Of a stretch of 64,000 nucleotides of DNA, positions 8,367 through 16,656 are shown piece after piece. The stretch is taken from positions 248,001-312,000 of the forward strand of contig JAAEPF010000034.1 of NCBI GenBank assembly GCA_024222295.1, given 5' to 3'. How positions within the stretch are numbered: the stretch's first letter is position 1; every line of letters starts with the position of its first letter. The DNA comes from Actinomycetes bacterium. Lineage in GTDB: Bacteria; Actinomycetota; Acidimicrobiia; Acidimicrobiales; Microtrichaceae. The translations under genes and the position numbers were made by a program. The notes beneath the pieces were generated by a model. It was not told the DNA's origin. It ran no database searches and was given only the letters and a program-made list of their open reading frames with translations.

Positions 8367-9521
8367 CTAACCAGCAGCCACCGCCGTGCCGAGGATGGTG
8401 ACCGACGCGTTGGCGCCCCGGCCGATGGTGTGCGCCAGTCCCACGCGGGCGCCCTTGACCTGGCGGTGGCCGCCCTCACCGCGCAGCTGGAGGGCGAGCT
8501 CCACCACCTGGCCGAGACCGGACGCGCCCAAGGGTTCTCCCTTGGACAGCAGGCCGCCCGACTGGTTCACCGGAAGCCTGCCCCCCGGTCCGAAAGTGCC
8601 CTCGGCCAATATCCGCGCCTGCTCCCCACGGTCGCAGAGGCCGAGCTCGTGCCACACGAGCAACTCGCGGGCCGCGTCGGTGTCCTGGCACTCGACCAGG
8701 TCGAGATCGTCGGGGCCGACTCCGGCCGACTCCCAGGCGTCCTGGGCCGCCAGCGTCGATGGTGGGGTGATCCCGGTGTCGTCGATTCCGGCCAGCGGCG
8801 TCGATTCATCGAGTACGGAGCCGGGGAGGTGGCTTCGCAGCTCTGCTGCGAGCAGCCTCGGCGTGCCGGGTCCGGCCAGGTCGGCCCTGCGCAGCACCAC
8901 TGCCGCGGCCCCTTCGTTGGGTGCGCAGAGCATGAGCAACCGCAGCGGGTCACACACCATTTTCGATGTGAGCACCTCGTCGGCCGTCACGACGGTGTTG
9001 AACATTGCGTCGGGGTTGTGCACTCCGGCGGAGCGGTTCTTGACCACGAGCTCGGCCAGATGGCCGGCGCCGAGGCCGTGTTCATCCATGAGGCGCCGGG
9101 CCCGCAGGGCAAAGTACGCGGGTCCGGCGGACAGGCCTGCAGCCTCCATCCACGGCTCGAAGAACGAGCTGCGGATCATCCCCGAGCCCATCTTCTCGAT
9201 ACCGACTACCAGCACCGTGTCGTACTGGCCGGCGGCGATCGCGCCCGCTGCGAGCGAGAGGGCGGCACCACCGGACGCGCAGCCCGCCTCCACATCCACG
9301 ATCGGCACCCCCGTCAGCCCCAGGGCTCCGAGCACCCGGTGCCCCGATGCCACGCCCCCGTAGGCGGTGGCACAGAACGCCGCCTGGAAGTCACCCCGTG
9401 CGATGGACGCGTCGTTCATGGCGTCGTGTAGTGCGGTCGCGCCCATCGCGTGGGCCGAGGTGCCTTCGAAGCGGCCGAACGGGTGCAGGCCGATCCCGGC
9501 CACCGCCACATCGGCGGTCAC
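8367..9521 (-). CDS. Thiolase-family protein paired with an OB-fold partner
   Basis: A 384-residue SCP2-thiolase-like protein. The nucleophile region VDVEAGCASGGAALSLAAG keeps the cysteine, but the usual HDCF reads VECQDTD and the GHPxG motif reads SKGEPLGASG, replacing the catalytic His with Glu. Normal thiolysis may therefore be altered; carbon-carbon lyase or a non-catalytic role are alternatives. The GTG start at 9521 overlaps the stop of the upstream DUF35 gene by 4 bp (GTGA), so the two are co-translated and likely form one complex. The longer frame starting at 9545 would overlap the partner gene further and lacks homology. Confidence 0.85.
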   Translation of the reverse strand: MTADVAVAGIGLHPFGRFEGTSAHAMGATALHDAMNDASIARGDFQAAFCATAYGGVASGHRVLGALGLTGVPIVDVEAGCASGGAALSLAAGAIAAGQYDTVLVVGIEKMGSGMIRSSFFEPWMEAAGLSAGPAYFALRARRLMDEHGLGAGHLAELVVKNRSAGVHNPDAMFNTVVTADEVLTSKMVCDPLRLLMLCAPNEGAAAVVLRRADLAGPGTPRLLAAELRSHLPGSVLDESTPLAGIDDTGITPPSTLAAQDAWESAGVGPDDLDLVECQDTDAARELLVWHELGLCDRGEQARILAEGTFGPGGRLPVNQSGGLLSKGEPLGASGLGQVVELALQLRGEGGHRQVKGARVGLAHTIGRGANASVTILGTAVAAG

Positions 9522-9928
9522 GGCGCCACCTCGGCAAAGGCCCATACCGTGCAGTCGTTGCCGTGTGCGTCGGTGACCGTTTCGGCGACCACGGTCATCG
9601 GCGTGCCTCCGGCCAGCTCAGCGGGGGAGTCGGCCTTGACCCGGCCGACCACCCGCAGGCCGTCGTCGAGTTCGACCACGCCCAACCCATACGGGACAGG
9701 ACCCGAGTAGCCCGGCGGCGCAGCTCTGACCTCGGTGCACTGCCAAAGCTCACCTGTGCGGGGCAGGTCGATCGGTTCCACGTCGTCGGCGCCCGTGTAG
9801 GGGCATACCGGCTGCAACGGGAAGTGGGTCAGGCCACTCGACTGCGACCTGCCGCCGAGAAGGGTCAGGCCGTCCGAGTCGACGCGGAACAGCCCTCCGA
9901 CGATGGGAGGTGGTGTGCCGCTGCTCAC
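9518..9928 (-). CDS. OB-fold/DUF35 protein, thiolase partner
   Basis: A 136-residue protein of the DUF35 (ChsH2 C-terminal-like) family. An N-terminal segment with a degenerate zinc ribbon (only one Cys pair position, VCPYTG) is followed by an OB-fold: LWQCTEVRAAPPGYSGPVPYGLGVVELDDGLRVVGRV. In steroid degradation, DUF35 proteins bind the thiolase-like aldolase Ltp2 and help bind the acyl-CoA. The GTG start at 9928 is backed by TAGTGT seven bases upstream. First gene of a two-gene operon with the thiolase-like gene 8367-9521. No palindromic operator is seen in front of it. Confidence 0.82.
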   Translation of the reverse strand: MSSGTPPPIVGGLFRVDSDGLTLLGGRSQSSGLTHFPLQPVCPYTGADDVEPIDLPRTGELWQCTEVRAAPPGYSGPVPYGLGVVELDDGLRVVGRVKADSPAELAGGTPMTVVAETVTDAHGNDCTVWAFAEVAP

Positions 9929-9935
9929 GCCGCGG

Positions 9936-9941
9936 ACACTA
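9936..9941 (-). promoter_or_regulatory. -10-like TAGTGT, leaderless promoter of the DUF35/thiolase pair
   Basis: The minus strand reads TAGTGT, then 7 nt, then the GTG start at 9928. The same spacing recurs at many genes in this window, so transcription probably begins at the start codon. Confidence 0.5.
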
Positions 9942-9964
9942 GACGGCGCCGCCGGCGGCGACGC

Positions 9965-10525
9965 TCAGGTGAGGCGCTTGAAGTCCATCCCGACACCGAT
10001 CGTGCCGAGGGCGACCACCAGCAGCCTGATACCGAACAGCAGGGCAATCACCCGCACCGTGGCTTCGGGCCATGCGATCGCGGCGATGCCGATTCCGATC
10101 GTGACCAGGCCGAAAACCGACACCCATGCCCAGTGCCGGAGTTCGTCGCGGCTCATGAGCCCGATGGCGGTCTGGAAAACGCCCACGACGATCAACACGA
10201 TGCCGATCACCACGGCCAGCGCGCTCAGTCCTGTGCCGGGCCGCAGGATCACGATCACCCCACCCACGATGAACAGGGCACCCATCAGGTAGCCGATCCA
10301 TGGCTTGGAGCGATCGGATGCCCACGCCAGCTCACTCAGGCCATTCAGGAACAGGCCGATGGCGAGCAGCACGGCGATGACACCCAGCGAGAAGTTGGTG
10401 CCGACGATCGAGCTGATGATCAGCCATGCACCGAGCCCGAGGGTCAGTACTCCGATGATGACGAGCGGAAGCCACGGGTTGGGACCGCGGACCTCCACAT
10501 TCACTGGTTCCGAGGCGGTGGACAT
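9965..10525 (-). CDS. HdeD-family small membrane protein
   Basis: A 186-residue integral membrane protein with about six hydrophobic segments grouped in two triplets (for example WLPLVIIGVLTLGLGAWLII, VIAVLLAIGLFLNGL, MGALFIVGGVIVIL). This is the pattern of the HdeD/DUF308 family. Family members are implicated in acid or general stress, but the biochemical role is not established. The start at ATG 10525 is favoured by the upstream TACAGT at 7 nt; the longer frame begins inside the divergent CoA-transferase gene. It stands alone between the DUF35 gene and that gene. Confidence 0.8.
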   Translation of the reverse strand: MSTASEPVNVEVRGPNPWLPLVIIGVLTLGLGAWLIISSIVGTNFSLGVIAVLLAIGLFLNGLSELAWASDRSKPWIGYLMGALFIVGGVIVILRPGTGLSALAVVIGIVLIVVGVFQTAIGLMSRDELRHWAWVSVFGLVTIGIGIAAIAWPEATVRVIALLFGIRLLVVALGTIGVGMDFKRLT

Positions 10526-10532
10526 GCCCGCG

Positions 10533-10538
10533 ACTGTA
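10533..10538 (-). promoter_or_regulatory. -10-like TACAGT, leaderless promoter of the HdeD-like gene
   Basis: TACAGT on the minus strand, 7 nt before ATG 10525. Matches the leaderless pattern seen across the window. Confidence 0.5.
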
Positions 10539-10572
10539 ATGTCGCCGCCGTGCGGGCCGAGGGACACTGACC

Positions 10573-12333
10573 ATGACAACCGGGTCCGGGGCAGTCGTGC
10601 ACGGGGTACCCCGAGACGTGGTCGTGGGCCTCGACGAGGCGGTTTCGCACGTACAGGCGGGCGATGCAGTGCACGTGATGTGTTCCCACACCCGGTTCTC
10701 CGCGGTTGCGAGGGCACTGGTACGGCGCTGGTGGGGCCGGGATCCGCAGTGGACGCTGGTGATGCTGTCGCTATCGAGCCTTGGGGCGCTGTTCTTCCCA
10801 CCCGGCGAGGGCCGGCGCGGCCTCGTGCGCAGGGTCGTCACCGGCTACTCGGGCGACGTGTTTCCCAACTTCACCCCCAACCCACGGTTCTCCCTGGCCT
10901 ACATGTCCGGCGAGGTGGAGGTGGAGCACTGGTCGTTCCTGGCCTTCGCGCAGCGGATGGAGGCAGCCGCCCGGGGCCTGCCCGCTGTGGCCACCGACTC
11001 GATCGCCGGTTCGTCGATGGAGCACAACGACGGATTCGCAGTCGTGGACACGCCCTTTGGCGGGCTCGGGTTGCTCGAGGCCTACGCACCCGACATCGCG
11101 TTGGTGCACGCAGCGGTGGCGGACCGGTCGGGAAATCTGGCGTTCCACCCCCCGTTGCTCGAAGGCGCCTGGGGAGCGCTGGCGGCCCGACGGGGAGTGG
11201 TGGCTAGCGTCGAGCGGGTCGTCGATGACATCACTCCGTGGGCACACCTCGTGCGGGTGCCGTCCCACCGGGTGCTCGCAGTGGCCGAGGCTCCGATGGG
11301 GGCCCACCCGGGTGGCCTGTACGGCACGTTCACACCAGCAGAGCCGTATGCCGAGGACCTTGACCACTGGGTGGCTGCCCGAGACGCCACCCGGGGCACA
11401 GATGAAGAATGGTCCGAGTTCGTGCGCCACTGGGTGCTCGAACCTGAGACACAACAGGACTACCTCGACCGGCTCGGGGTCGAGCGGGTCGAGAGGCTCA
11501 GGGCGCGGTCGGACCGCCAGTCATGGCGGGAGGACGCGCAGGAGAACCCGCCTAACCTGTCGGCACCGCCCAACGACTGGGAGCTGGCGGCCGTGCACGG
11601 CGCCCGTGCCCTTGCCGACCGGCTCGTCGATTCCTGTGCGGATGCCGTGCTCGCCGGCGCGGGCGTGGCCAATCTGGCCACGTGGTTGGGGGTGGAGCTG
11701 GCCCGCGAACGAGGGGCGACCACGGTCCTCACCGCCGAGCTCGGCCTGCTCGGCTACGAGCCCACGCCCGCGGACCCGTTCGTGTTCAACCACCGCGCAT
11801 TTCCCTCCTCCATGATGCTGGCGGATTCCGACGTGGTGCTCGGGTGTCTGGTGCCGGGCTCCGCAACGACAACCCTTGCGTGTCTGGGTGCCGCCCAGAT
11901 CGATGCCCTCGGCAACATCAACTCCACGATGATCCCAGCGGCGCAGCACGATGATGGCTCCACCAGCCGGGGGGTGTTCCTGGTGGGGTCCGGGGGTGGC
12001 AACGACGTCGCGTCGACCGCGGACGATGTGGTGGTGGTCACGACGCTCACACCGAGGCGGACGGTGCAGCGGGTGCCCTACGTGACCTCTCCGGGTGCAC
12101 GGGTATCGGTGATCGCAACGGAGCTGGGCGTGTTCGAGCGGCGTGCAGGTGGTTTCGAACTGGTGGGTATCCCGGCCGGGGTGGATCGCGAGGAGCACTT
12201 CGGACTCATTGCCGACAGTCTCGCCTGGCCATTGAAGGTGGCGGATGAGTGTGCAGAACTGGCGCCACCCGGGGCCGGTGAGATCGAGCGACTCCGCACC
12301 TGGGATCCGAAGGGCCTCTTCCTGCGCGCCTGA
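10573..12333 (+). CDS. Fused family-I CoA-transferase (glutaconate CoA-transferase/IpdAB-like)
   Basis: A 586-residue single chain covering what is normally two subunits. Residues ~15-300 resemble the alpha subunit (VGLDEAVSHVQAGDAVHVMCSHTRFS; DIALVHAAVADRSGNLAF). Residues ~345-586 resemble the beta subunit (ADAVLAGAGVANLATWLGVELA; TAELGLLGYEP; FLVGSGGGNDVAS). Family-I CoA-transferases move CoA between acids through a glutamyl-CoA thioester. The related IpdAB of steroid degradation hydrolyses a ring-opened CoA ester instead. I cannot tell transferase from hydrolase without knowing whether the catalytic Glu is kept; the E of TAELG is the candidate. ATG 10573 is the first start. Confidence 0.82.
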   Translation: MTTGSGAVVHGVPRDVVVGLDEAVSHVQAGDAVHVMCSHTRFSAVARALVRRWWGRDPQWTLVMLSLSSLGALFFPPGEGRRGLVRRVVTGYSGDVFPNFTPNPRFSLAYMSGEVEVEHWSFLAFAQRMEAAARGLPAVATDSIAGSSMEHNDGFAVVDTPFGGLGLLEAYAPDIALVHAAVADRSGNLAFHPPLLEGAWGALAARRGVVASVERVVDDITPWAHLVRVPSHRVLAVAEAPMGAHPGGLYGTFTPAEPYAEDLDHWVAARDATRGTDEEWSEFVRHWVLEPETQQDYLDRLGVERVERLRARSDRQSWREDAQENPPNLSAPPNDWELAAVHGARALADRLVDSCADAVLAGAGVANLATWLGVELARERGATTVLTAELGLLGYEPTPADPFVFNHRAFPSSMMLADSDVVLGCLVPGSATTTLACLGAAQIDALGNINSTMIPAAQHDDGSTSRGVFLVGSGGGNDVASTADDVVVVTTLTPRRTVQRVPYVTSPGARVSVIATELGVFERRAGGFELVGIPAGVDREEHFGLIADSLAWPLKVADECAELAPPGAGEIERLRTWDPKGLFLRA

Positions 12334-12435
12334 GGTCGGGTCGGTTTGGGCCGGGGCGTCGCTACCCTCGATCCATAGCGGAGAGACGAACCTGTGGAGC
12401 CGCACCGTCGGCATCCTCGATCGGAGGCAGGAGCA

Positions 12436-13278
12436 ATGGGACGAGTCAGGCGCTCGTGGGAGTTGGCCAGGAGTTCGTGGAGTGTGATCCGTACCCGGCC
12501 CAGTCTGACCCTGTTGCCCGTGGTGTCGTTCGTCGTCACCCTTGTCGTTGCCGCGAGCTTCGCCGTGCCGGTGCTCCTCACCGCCGACACCTCCGGCGAG
12601 CAATGGTCGATGTCGGCCGTCGGGTGGGTGATCGCTGCAGTCGGCTACCTCGTGTCCGCATACGTCGTGATGTTCTTCAATACAGGGCTTGTATGTGCGG
12701 CCAATGACCACTTCGAAGGTGGGTCGCCGACCCTCGGGACCGCCATGTCAGCTGCAGGCAAGCGCGCCGGCTCGATCCTTCCGTGGGCGGTCGTGAGCGC
12801 CACGGTCTCGTTCGCCTTGCGGGCCATTCAGGAACGCCTCGGCTTCGTCGGACGGATCGTGATCGGCCTGATCGGACTGGCGTGGGCACTCGTCACGTTC
12901 CTGGTGTTGCCGATCGTGGCGCTCGAGGGCCTCAGCGTCGGCAAGGCGATCAAGCGATCGGCTGAGTTGTTCAAGCACACATGGGGTGAGAACGTGATCG
13001 CGAATGCCGGAATCGGCATCGTTTCGCTTCTCGCCGTCCTGTGCGGCCTGCCATTGCTGCTGCTCGTCCTCACCGGCTCCGCGATCCTCATGGGGGTCGG
13101 CATCGGACTCTTCGTGGTCTGGGTGGCGGTCGTTTCGGTGTTGACGAGTGCGATGACGGTCGTGCTGCAGACCGCGCTGTACCGCTATGCGAGCGGACTC
13201 GGAGTCCCTGAGGACTTCGGCCAGGTCGACTTCGCCGCTGCCTTCACTCCCAGGAAGGGTGCCGCGGCCGCCCTGTGA
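12436..13278 (+). CDS. DUF6159-like integral membrane protein
   Basis: A 280-residue membrane protein with about six hydrophobic helices (TLLPVVSFVVTLVVAASFAVPVLL, WVIAAVGYLVSAYVVMFFNTG, IVIGLIGLAWALVTFLVLPIVAL, and a long Leu/Val-rich C-terminal pair). The N-terminal 'GRVRRSWELARSSWSVIRTRPSL' and the central 'VLPIVALEGLSVGKAIKRSAELFKHTWGEN' are typical of a conserved, uncharacterised family often annotated DUF6159. The start was set at ATG 12436, preceded by GGAGGCAGGAGC. No functional prediction. The gene is monocistronic and convergent with the acyl-CoA ligase gene. Confidence 0.75.
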   Translation: MGRVRRSWELARSSWSVIRTRPSLTLLPVVSFVVTLVVAASFAVPVLLTADTSGEQWSMSAVGWVIAAVGYLVSAYVVMFFNTGLVCAANDHFEGGSPTLGTAMSAAGKRAGSILPWAVVSATVSFALRAIQERLGFVGRIVIGLIGLAWALVTFLVLPIVALEGLSVGKAIKRSAELFKHTWGENVIANAGIGIVSLLAVLCGLPLLLLVLTGSAILMGVGIGLFVVWVAVVSVLTSAMTVVLQTALYRYASGLGVPEDFGQVDFAAAFTPRKGAAAAL

Positions 13279-13295
13279 CCCAGCGACCGCATGAC

Positions 13296-14825
13296 CTATC
13301 CGGCCAGGCCGACCCGCCGGGCAACACCGATGCGGTCGGCCTTTCCTGACCCCAGCAGAGGCATCGAGTCGACAACGACGATTCGCTCGGGTGTCATGAA
13401 CCGGGTCGCACCGCGCCTGGTGAACCAGTCGGCGCAGGTCGCGACGCTGAACTCGGGGTCATCGTCGGATGCGGAGAGCTCCACGACAGCCAGTACCCGT
13501 TCGCCCAGCCGTTCGTCGGGCTCGCCGAGCACCACGGCGTTCAGTACGGCCGGGTGTGCGACCAGGTGTGCCTCGACCTCTGCGGCGTCGATGTTCTCCC
13601 CGCCGCGGATGATCACGTTGCCCAGCCGCCCCGTGATCGTGAGCCGACCCTTGTCGTCGATCAACCCGATGTCCCCGGTGCGGAACCAGTCGCCCGTCGA
13701 GTCCGATGTGGTCGCGGCATCGTTGAGGGTGGCGTCGGTGTAGCCGCTGAACAGTTCCGGGCCACACAGCTGCACCTCTCCCGGCTCCCCGGCTGCGGTG
13801 GAGGAACCCGAGGTGGGTTCGGCGGTGCGGATCGCGACCACTCCGGTGGGTCGCCCGTCGGTGTGCGCGCGCGTCCAGGCGTCGTCGTCGGGCCGCGCAG
13901 AGGTCACCGTTGGGGCTTCGCTCGAGCCGTAGCTGCGCTTCACCTCGGCGCCGAACACTTCGGAGGTGTGTTCCACGAACTCCGGTGTGACACCGGCGCC
14001 CCCGATTGACAGCAGCCGCAGGGACCGCACGCGCTCCGCGCTGAACCCGTCGGCGTGTTCCAGCCCGATGAAGAACGTGGGCGGTCCTACCATGAAGGTG
14101 ATCCGGTGGGCCGCGATCAGGTCGAGCGCCCTCGCCGGATCCCATTTCTGCATCAGGACCGTCGTCATCGAGGCCGCCGAGGGCACGAGGATGCCGTTGA
14201 GCAGCCCCGACACGTGAGCCAGAGGTGCGGGCATCAGCACTGCGTCGGCACTGGTGAGGCCGTGGACCCCGACCATCGAGCGGGCCTTGTACGCGAGCGA
14301 GCCATGGGTGTGCATCACTCCCTTCGGCTTGCCGCTGAAGCCCGATGTATGGATCACCACGGCCACGTCCGAGGCAGAAGGCTGACCTTTGCTGCCGACC
14401 CCCGGCCCTGGCCGCTCGAAGGTCTCCTCCCCATCGGCCGTCAGCAGAATCCGGGGTGCGAGATCATCGACCGCAGCGCTGATGGCAGCTTCGCCGGCCA
14501 GCGGGTGAAGGGGGGCAGCGACTGCGCCCAGTCTCCAGCACGCCCGGTACAGCAACACCGAGTCCGCGACATTGGGCAACTGCCATGCCACGACGTCGCC
14601 GACGGTTGCTCCGGCCTGCTCGAGGTGTTGCGCCCATCGTCGGACGTCCCGACCCTGGGCCGCACCGTCGAGTTCGTGTTGGTCGTCCACCAGGGCCCGG
14701 AGGCCACCGGGGCTGTTGGCACGGTCGGGCGGGTCGCACAGCTCGTCGAGTGTGCCCGTGCCGTGAAGCGGCCCCCCGGGCTCGGTCCACCGCTCGAGCG
14801 CACGTGGCTGCCAGGTCGGTTCCAT
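13296..14825 (-). CDS. AMP-dependent acyl-CoA synthetase
   Basis: A 509-residue ANL-superfamily ligase: acid + ATP gives acyl-AMP, then acyl-CoA. The P-loop is present as HTSGFSGKPKGVMHTHG (one Thr of the usual TSGTTG changed to Phe). The hinge region reads GDWFRTGDIGLIDDKGRL...GRLGNVIIRGGENI, and the C-terminal catalytic lysine lies in LLGSGKADR. The gene is third in a minus-strand operon (FAS1-like dehydratase, acyl-CoA dehydrogenase, ligase) with 7-bp gaps, downstream of operator 3. The substrate is presumably a carboxylic acid entering the same pathway. Confidence 0.9.
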   Translation of the reverse strand: MEPTWQPRALERWTEPGGPLHGTGTLDELCDPPDRANSPGGLRALVDDQHELDGAAQGRDVRRWAQHLEQAGATVGDVVAWQLPNVADSVLLYRACWRLGAVAAPLHPLAGEAAISAAVDDLAPRILLTADGEETFERPGPGVGSKGQPSASDVAVVIHTSGFSGKPKGVMHTHGSLAYKARSMVGVHGLTSADAVLMPAPLAHVSGLLNGILVPSAASMTTVLMQKWDPARALDLIAAHRITFMVGPPTFFIGLEHADGFSAERVRSLRLLSIGGAGVTPEFVEHTSEVFGAEVKRSYGSSEAPTVTSARPDDDAWTRAHTDGRPTGVVAIRTAEPTSGSSTAAGEPGEVQLCGPELFSGYTDATLNDAATTSDSTGDWFRTGDIGLIDDKGRLTITGRLGNVIIRGGENIDAAEVEAHLVAHPAVLNAVVLGEPDERLGERVLAVVELSASDDDPEFSVATCADWFTRRGATRFMTPERIVVVDSMPLLGSGKADRIGVARRVGLAG

Positions 14826-14832
14826 CAGCCGC

Positions 14833-16059
14833 TCAGTCGAAGCGCTGTGCGATCCAGCCGGGCGATGACGTCGTTCGGCCGCGCGCGACGTTGGACCCCA
14901 CGAAGTTCAGCTGAGCCTCGATAGTGCCCGCACCGATGCACAGGCCCCGGATGTCGCGGTAGGCGCGTTCGAGCGGGTACTCGGCGCTGTACCCGTAGCC
15001 GCCCAGGAGCTGCATCGATTCGTCGCATACGGACTTGGCTGCCCGATTGGCGGCGGCCTTTGCCATGGCGGTCTCGAGTGCCGGTGGAGTCCCGCCATCG
15101 CCGGCCAGGTGCACGGCGCGGCGCAGCAGCAGGCGTGCGGATTCGAGTTCGATCGACATGTCGGCCAGCTTCCACTGCAGCCCCTGGCGCGATGCGAGTG
15201 CCTCGCCGCCGATCACGCGGTCGTTGAGGTGCCGGGTGGCGTACTCGAGCGCGCCCTGGGCGGCACCCACGCACATCGAGGCGTTGCCACAGCGCTCGTG
15301 GTTGAGGTGGCCGAGCAAGACCTTGAATGCCTCGGCGTCGTCAGGGTTGCCCTCGATCAACACGTCGTCGGCGCTGATGGCCACGTCGTCGAAGGCGATC
15401 TCGGCCTCCGTCGCGGCGTGGACCCCCATCGACGAGTGCACGCCGGCTAGCGCAACACCCTCTCGGTCCATGGGCACGATCACTGCGCCGATGCCCTTTG
15501 CTCCCGAGCCCCCGGGCCAACGGCACCAAACGAGCACTCCGTGGGCCACATGGCCGAGTGTCGAGTAGTTCTTGTAGCCGTTGAGCCTCCAGCCGCCGGA
15601 TGCCAGGTCCTCGACGAGGTTCGTCCGCATCTCCTGTACGGCCGACCCGGCGTCGGGTTCGGTGATGCCGATGGAGATCAGTGCCTCGCCGGCGGCGACC
15701 TTCGGCAGCCAGCGATCCTTGAGCGCCTCCGAACCGAGGTGCGAGATGCCTCGCGGCGGTCCGTTGTAGGTGAGTTGGCACCAGATGGCGGTGGACACAT
15801 CGGCCCGGGCGATCTCCTCGAGCACTATCGAGGCCTCGACGTCGCCGTAGCCGAACCCGCCATGGGCCTCACCGACGGTGACCCTCAGGAGGTCGGCTGC
15901 GGCGAGCGCCTTGGCTGCCTCGTGCGGCGGATCACCGGTGCGGTCTCCCGCCGCTGCCCGGGGTGCGACCTCGCGCTCGGCCAGATCGCGGGCGAGCTGG
16001 CGCAAAGAGGACTGGTCCTCGGTCTCCTCGAACGGGTCGCGACCCAGCGCTGCACCCAC
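14833..16059 (-). CDS. Acyl-CoA dehydrogenase
   Basis: A 408-residue FAD-dependent acyl-CoA dehydrogenase. The FAD/substrate-binding motif appears as ISIGITEPDAGSAVQEM. The middle beta-domain runs to about residue 240, and the C-terminal helical domain ends with the conserved QLLGGYGYSAEYPLERAYRD and GTIEAQL. Members oxidise acyl-CoA to 2-enoyl-CoA and pass electrons to ETF. The GTG start at 16059 sits 7 bp after the upstream gene and has a weak ribosome-binding site. Alternative starts within the first ~40 residues cannot be excluded. Second gene of the operon behind operator 3. Confidence 0.92.
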   Translation of the reverse strand: MGAALGRDPFEETEDQSSLRQLARDLAEREVAPRAAAGDRTGDPPHEAAKALAAADLLRVTVGEAHGGFGYGDVEASIVLEEIARADVSTAIWCQLTYNGPPRGISHLGSEALKDRWLPKVAAGEALISIGITEPDAGSAVQEMRTNLVEDLASGGWRLNGYKNYSTLGHVAHGVLVWCRWPGGSGAKGIGAVIVPMDREGVALAGVHSSMGVHAATEAEIAFDDVAISADDVLIEGNPDDAEAFKVLLGHLNHERCGNASMCVGAAQGALEYATRHLNDRVIGGEALASRQGLQWKLADMSIELESARLLLRRAVHLAGDGGTPPALETAMAKAAANRAAKSVCDESMQLLGGYGYSAEYPLERAYRDIRGLCIGAGTIEAQLNFVGSNVARGRTTSSPGWIAQRFD

Positions 16060-16066
16060 GTCGGTG

Positions 16067-16525
16067 CTACTCCGAACCCTCGGCGTCGGGCTTGCGGCGA
16101 ACGATGAGGGTGAAGCGGTCGGTCACGACCGGTTCGCCGTCGTCGTCGCGCCAGTCGGTCTCGCGCACGTAGAACTCCATGACCGCCGAGGAGGTCGCCT
16201 TCTCGTACACCTCGGAGATTCGGCCCGTGCCGGTGAGAGTTTCGCCGACCCTCGGTGGCCGGGTGATGTCGAAGGCCTGTTCGCCGTGCAGGATCATCCG
16301 CCCCTTGCCGCGGAGCTTGTCCATCGGCAGGCCCGCTGCTCCACCGGTTCCCATCGAACCCCAGTAGCTCATCACGAACGGCCAGGTCGGTGGGGTGGGG
16401 GCGCCGTTGCCGGTGTAGGTGTCCGGATCGTCGAGAACCGCCTCGGCAAAGGCCCGCACCGGACCCTGCTCGATCGTGATCGTCTGACTCCCCAGGTCGG
16501 TGCCCTCGAGTTCGGTCAACGCCAT
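16067..16525 (-). CDS. FAS1-like/MaoC N-terminal dehydratase-domain protein
   Basis: A 152-residue single hot-dog domain of the 'FAS1-like dehydratase' (MaoC_dehydrat_N) type, with ITIEQGPVRAFAEAVLDDPDTY, PTPPTWPFVMSYWG and HGEQAFDITRPPRVGETLTGTGRI. Such domains usually pair with a MaoC domain to make an enoyl-CoA hydratase heterodimer (as in ChsH1/ChsH2); the N-type domain lacks the catalytic Asp/His. ATG 16525 was chosen because GGGAGC precedes it; the track's longer start at 16552 has no ribosome-binding site. First gene of the dehydratase/dehydrogenase/ligase operon. A MaoC partner is encoded at 25966-26388. Confidence 0.8.
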   Translation of the reverse strand: MALTELEGTDLGSQTITIEQGPVRAFAEAVLDDPDTYTGNGAPTPPTWPFVMSYWGSMGTGGAAGLPMDKLRGKGRMILHGEQAFDITRPPRVGETLTGTGRISEVYEKATSSAVMEFYVRETDWRDDDGEPVVTDRFTLIVRRKPDAEGSE

Positions 16526-16564
16526 TGGATGCTCCCGCGCGCCACGTGTCACCGGGTGGCGGCA

Positions 16565-16584
16565 CTGACACGGCCGTCAGGTTA
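16565..16584. promoter_or_regulatory. Operator 3, shared between the dehydratase operon and the dehalogenase
   Basis: CTGACACGGCCGTCAG at 16565-16580 matches the ten-copy consensus. On the minus strand TAACCT (16584-16579) overlaps the operator edge and could be the -10 for the dehydratase operon, placing the operator over the start of transcription. The dehalogenase promoter is about 65 bp away, so control of that gene by this site is less certain. Confidence 0.7.
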
Positions 16585-16643
16585 GACGACCGACGCAACA
16601 CCCGAGTGGCCGCTCCCGTCGTTGCAGAGAGCCCCCTCGGGGC

Positions 16644-16649
16644 TACCGT
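16644..16649 (+). promoter_or_regulatory. -10-like TACCGT, leaderless promoter of the dehalogenase
   Basis: TACCGT followed by 7 nt and ATG 16657. Fits the recurring leaderless pattern. Confidence 0.5.
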
Positions 16650-16656
16650 GCGGCGC

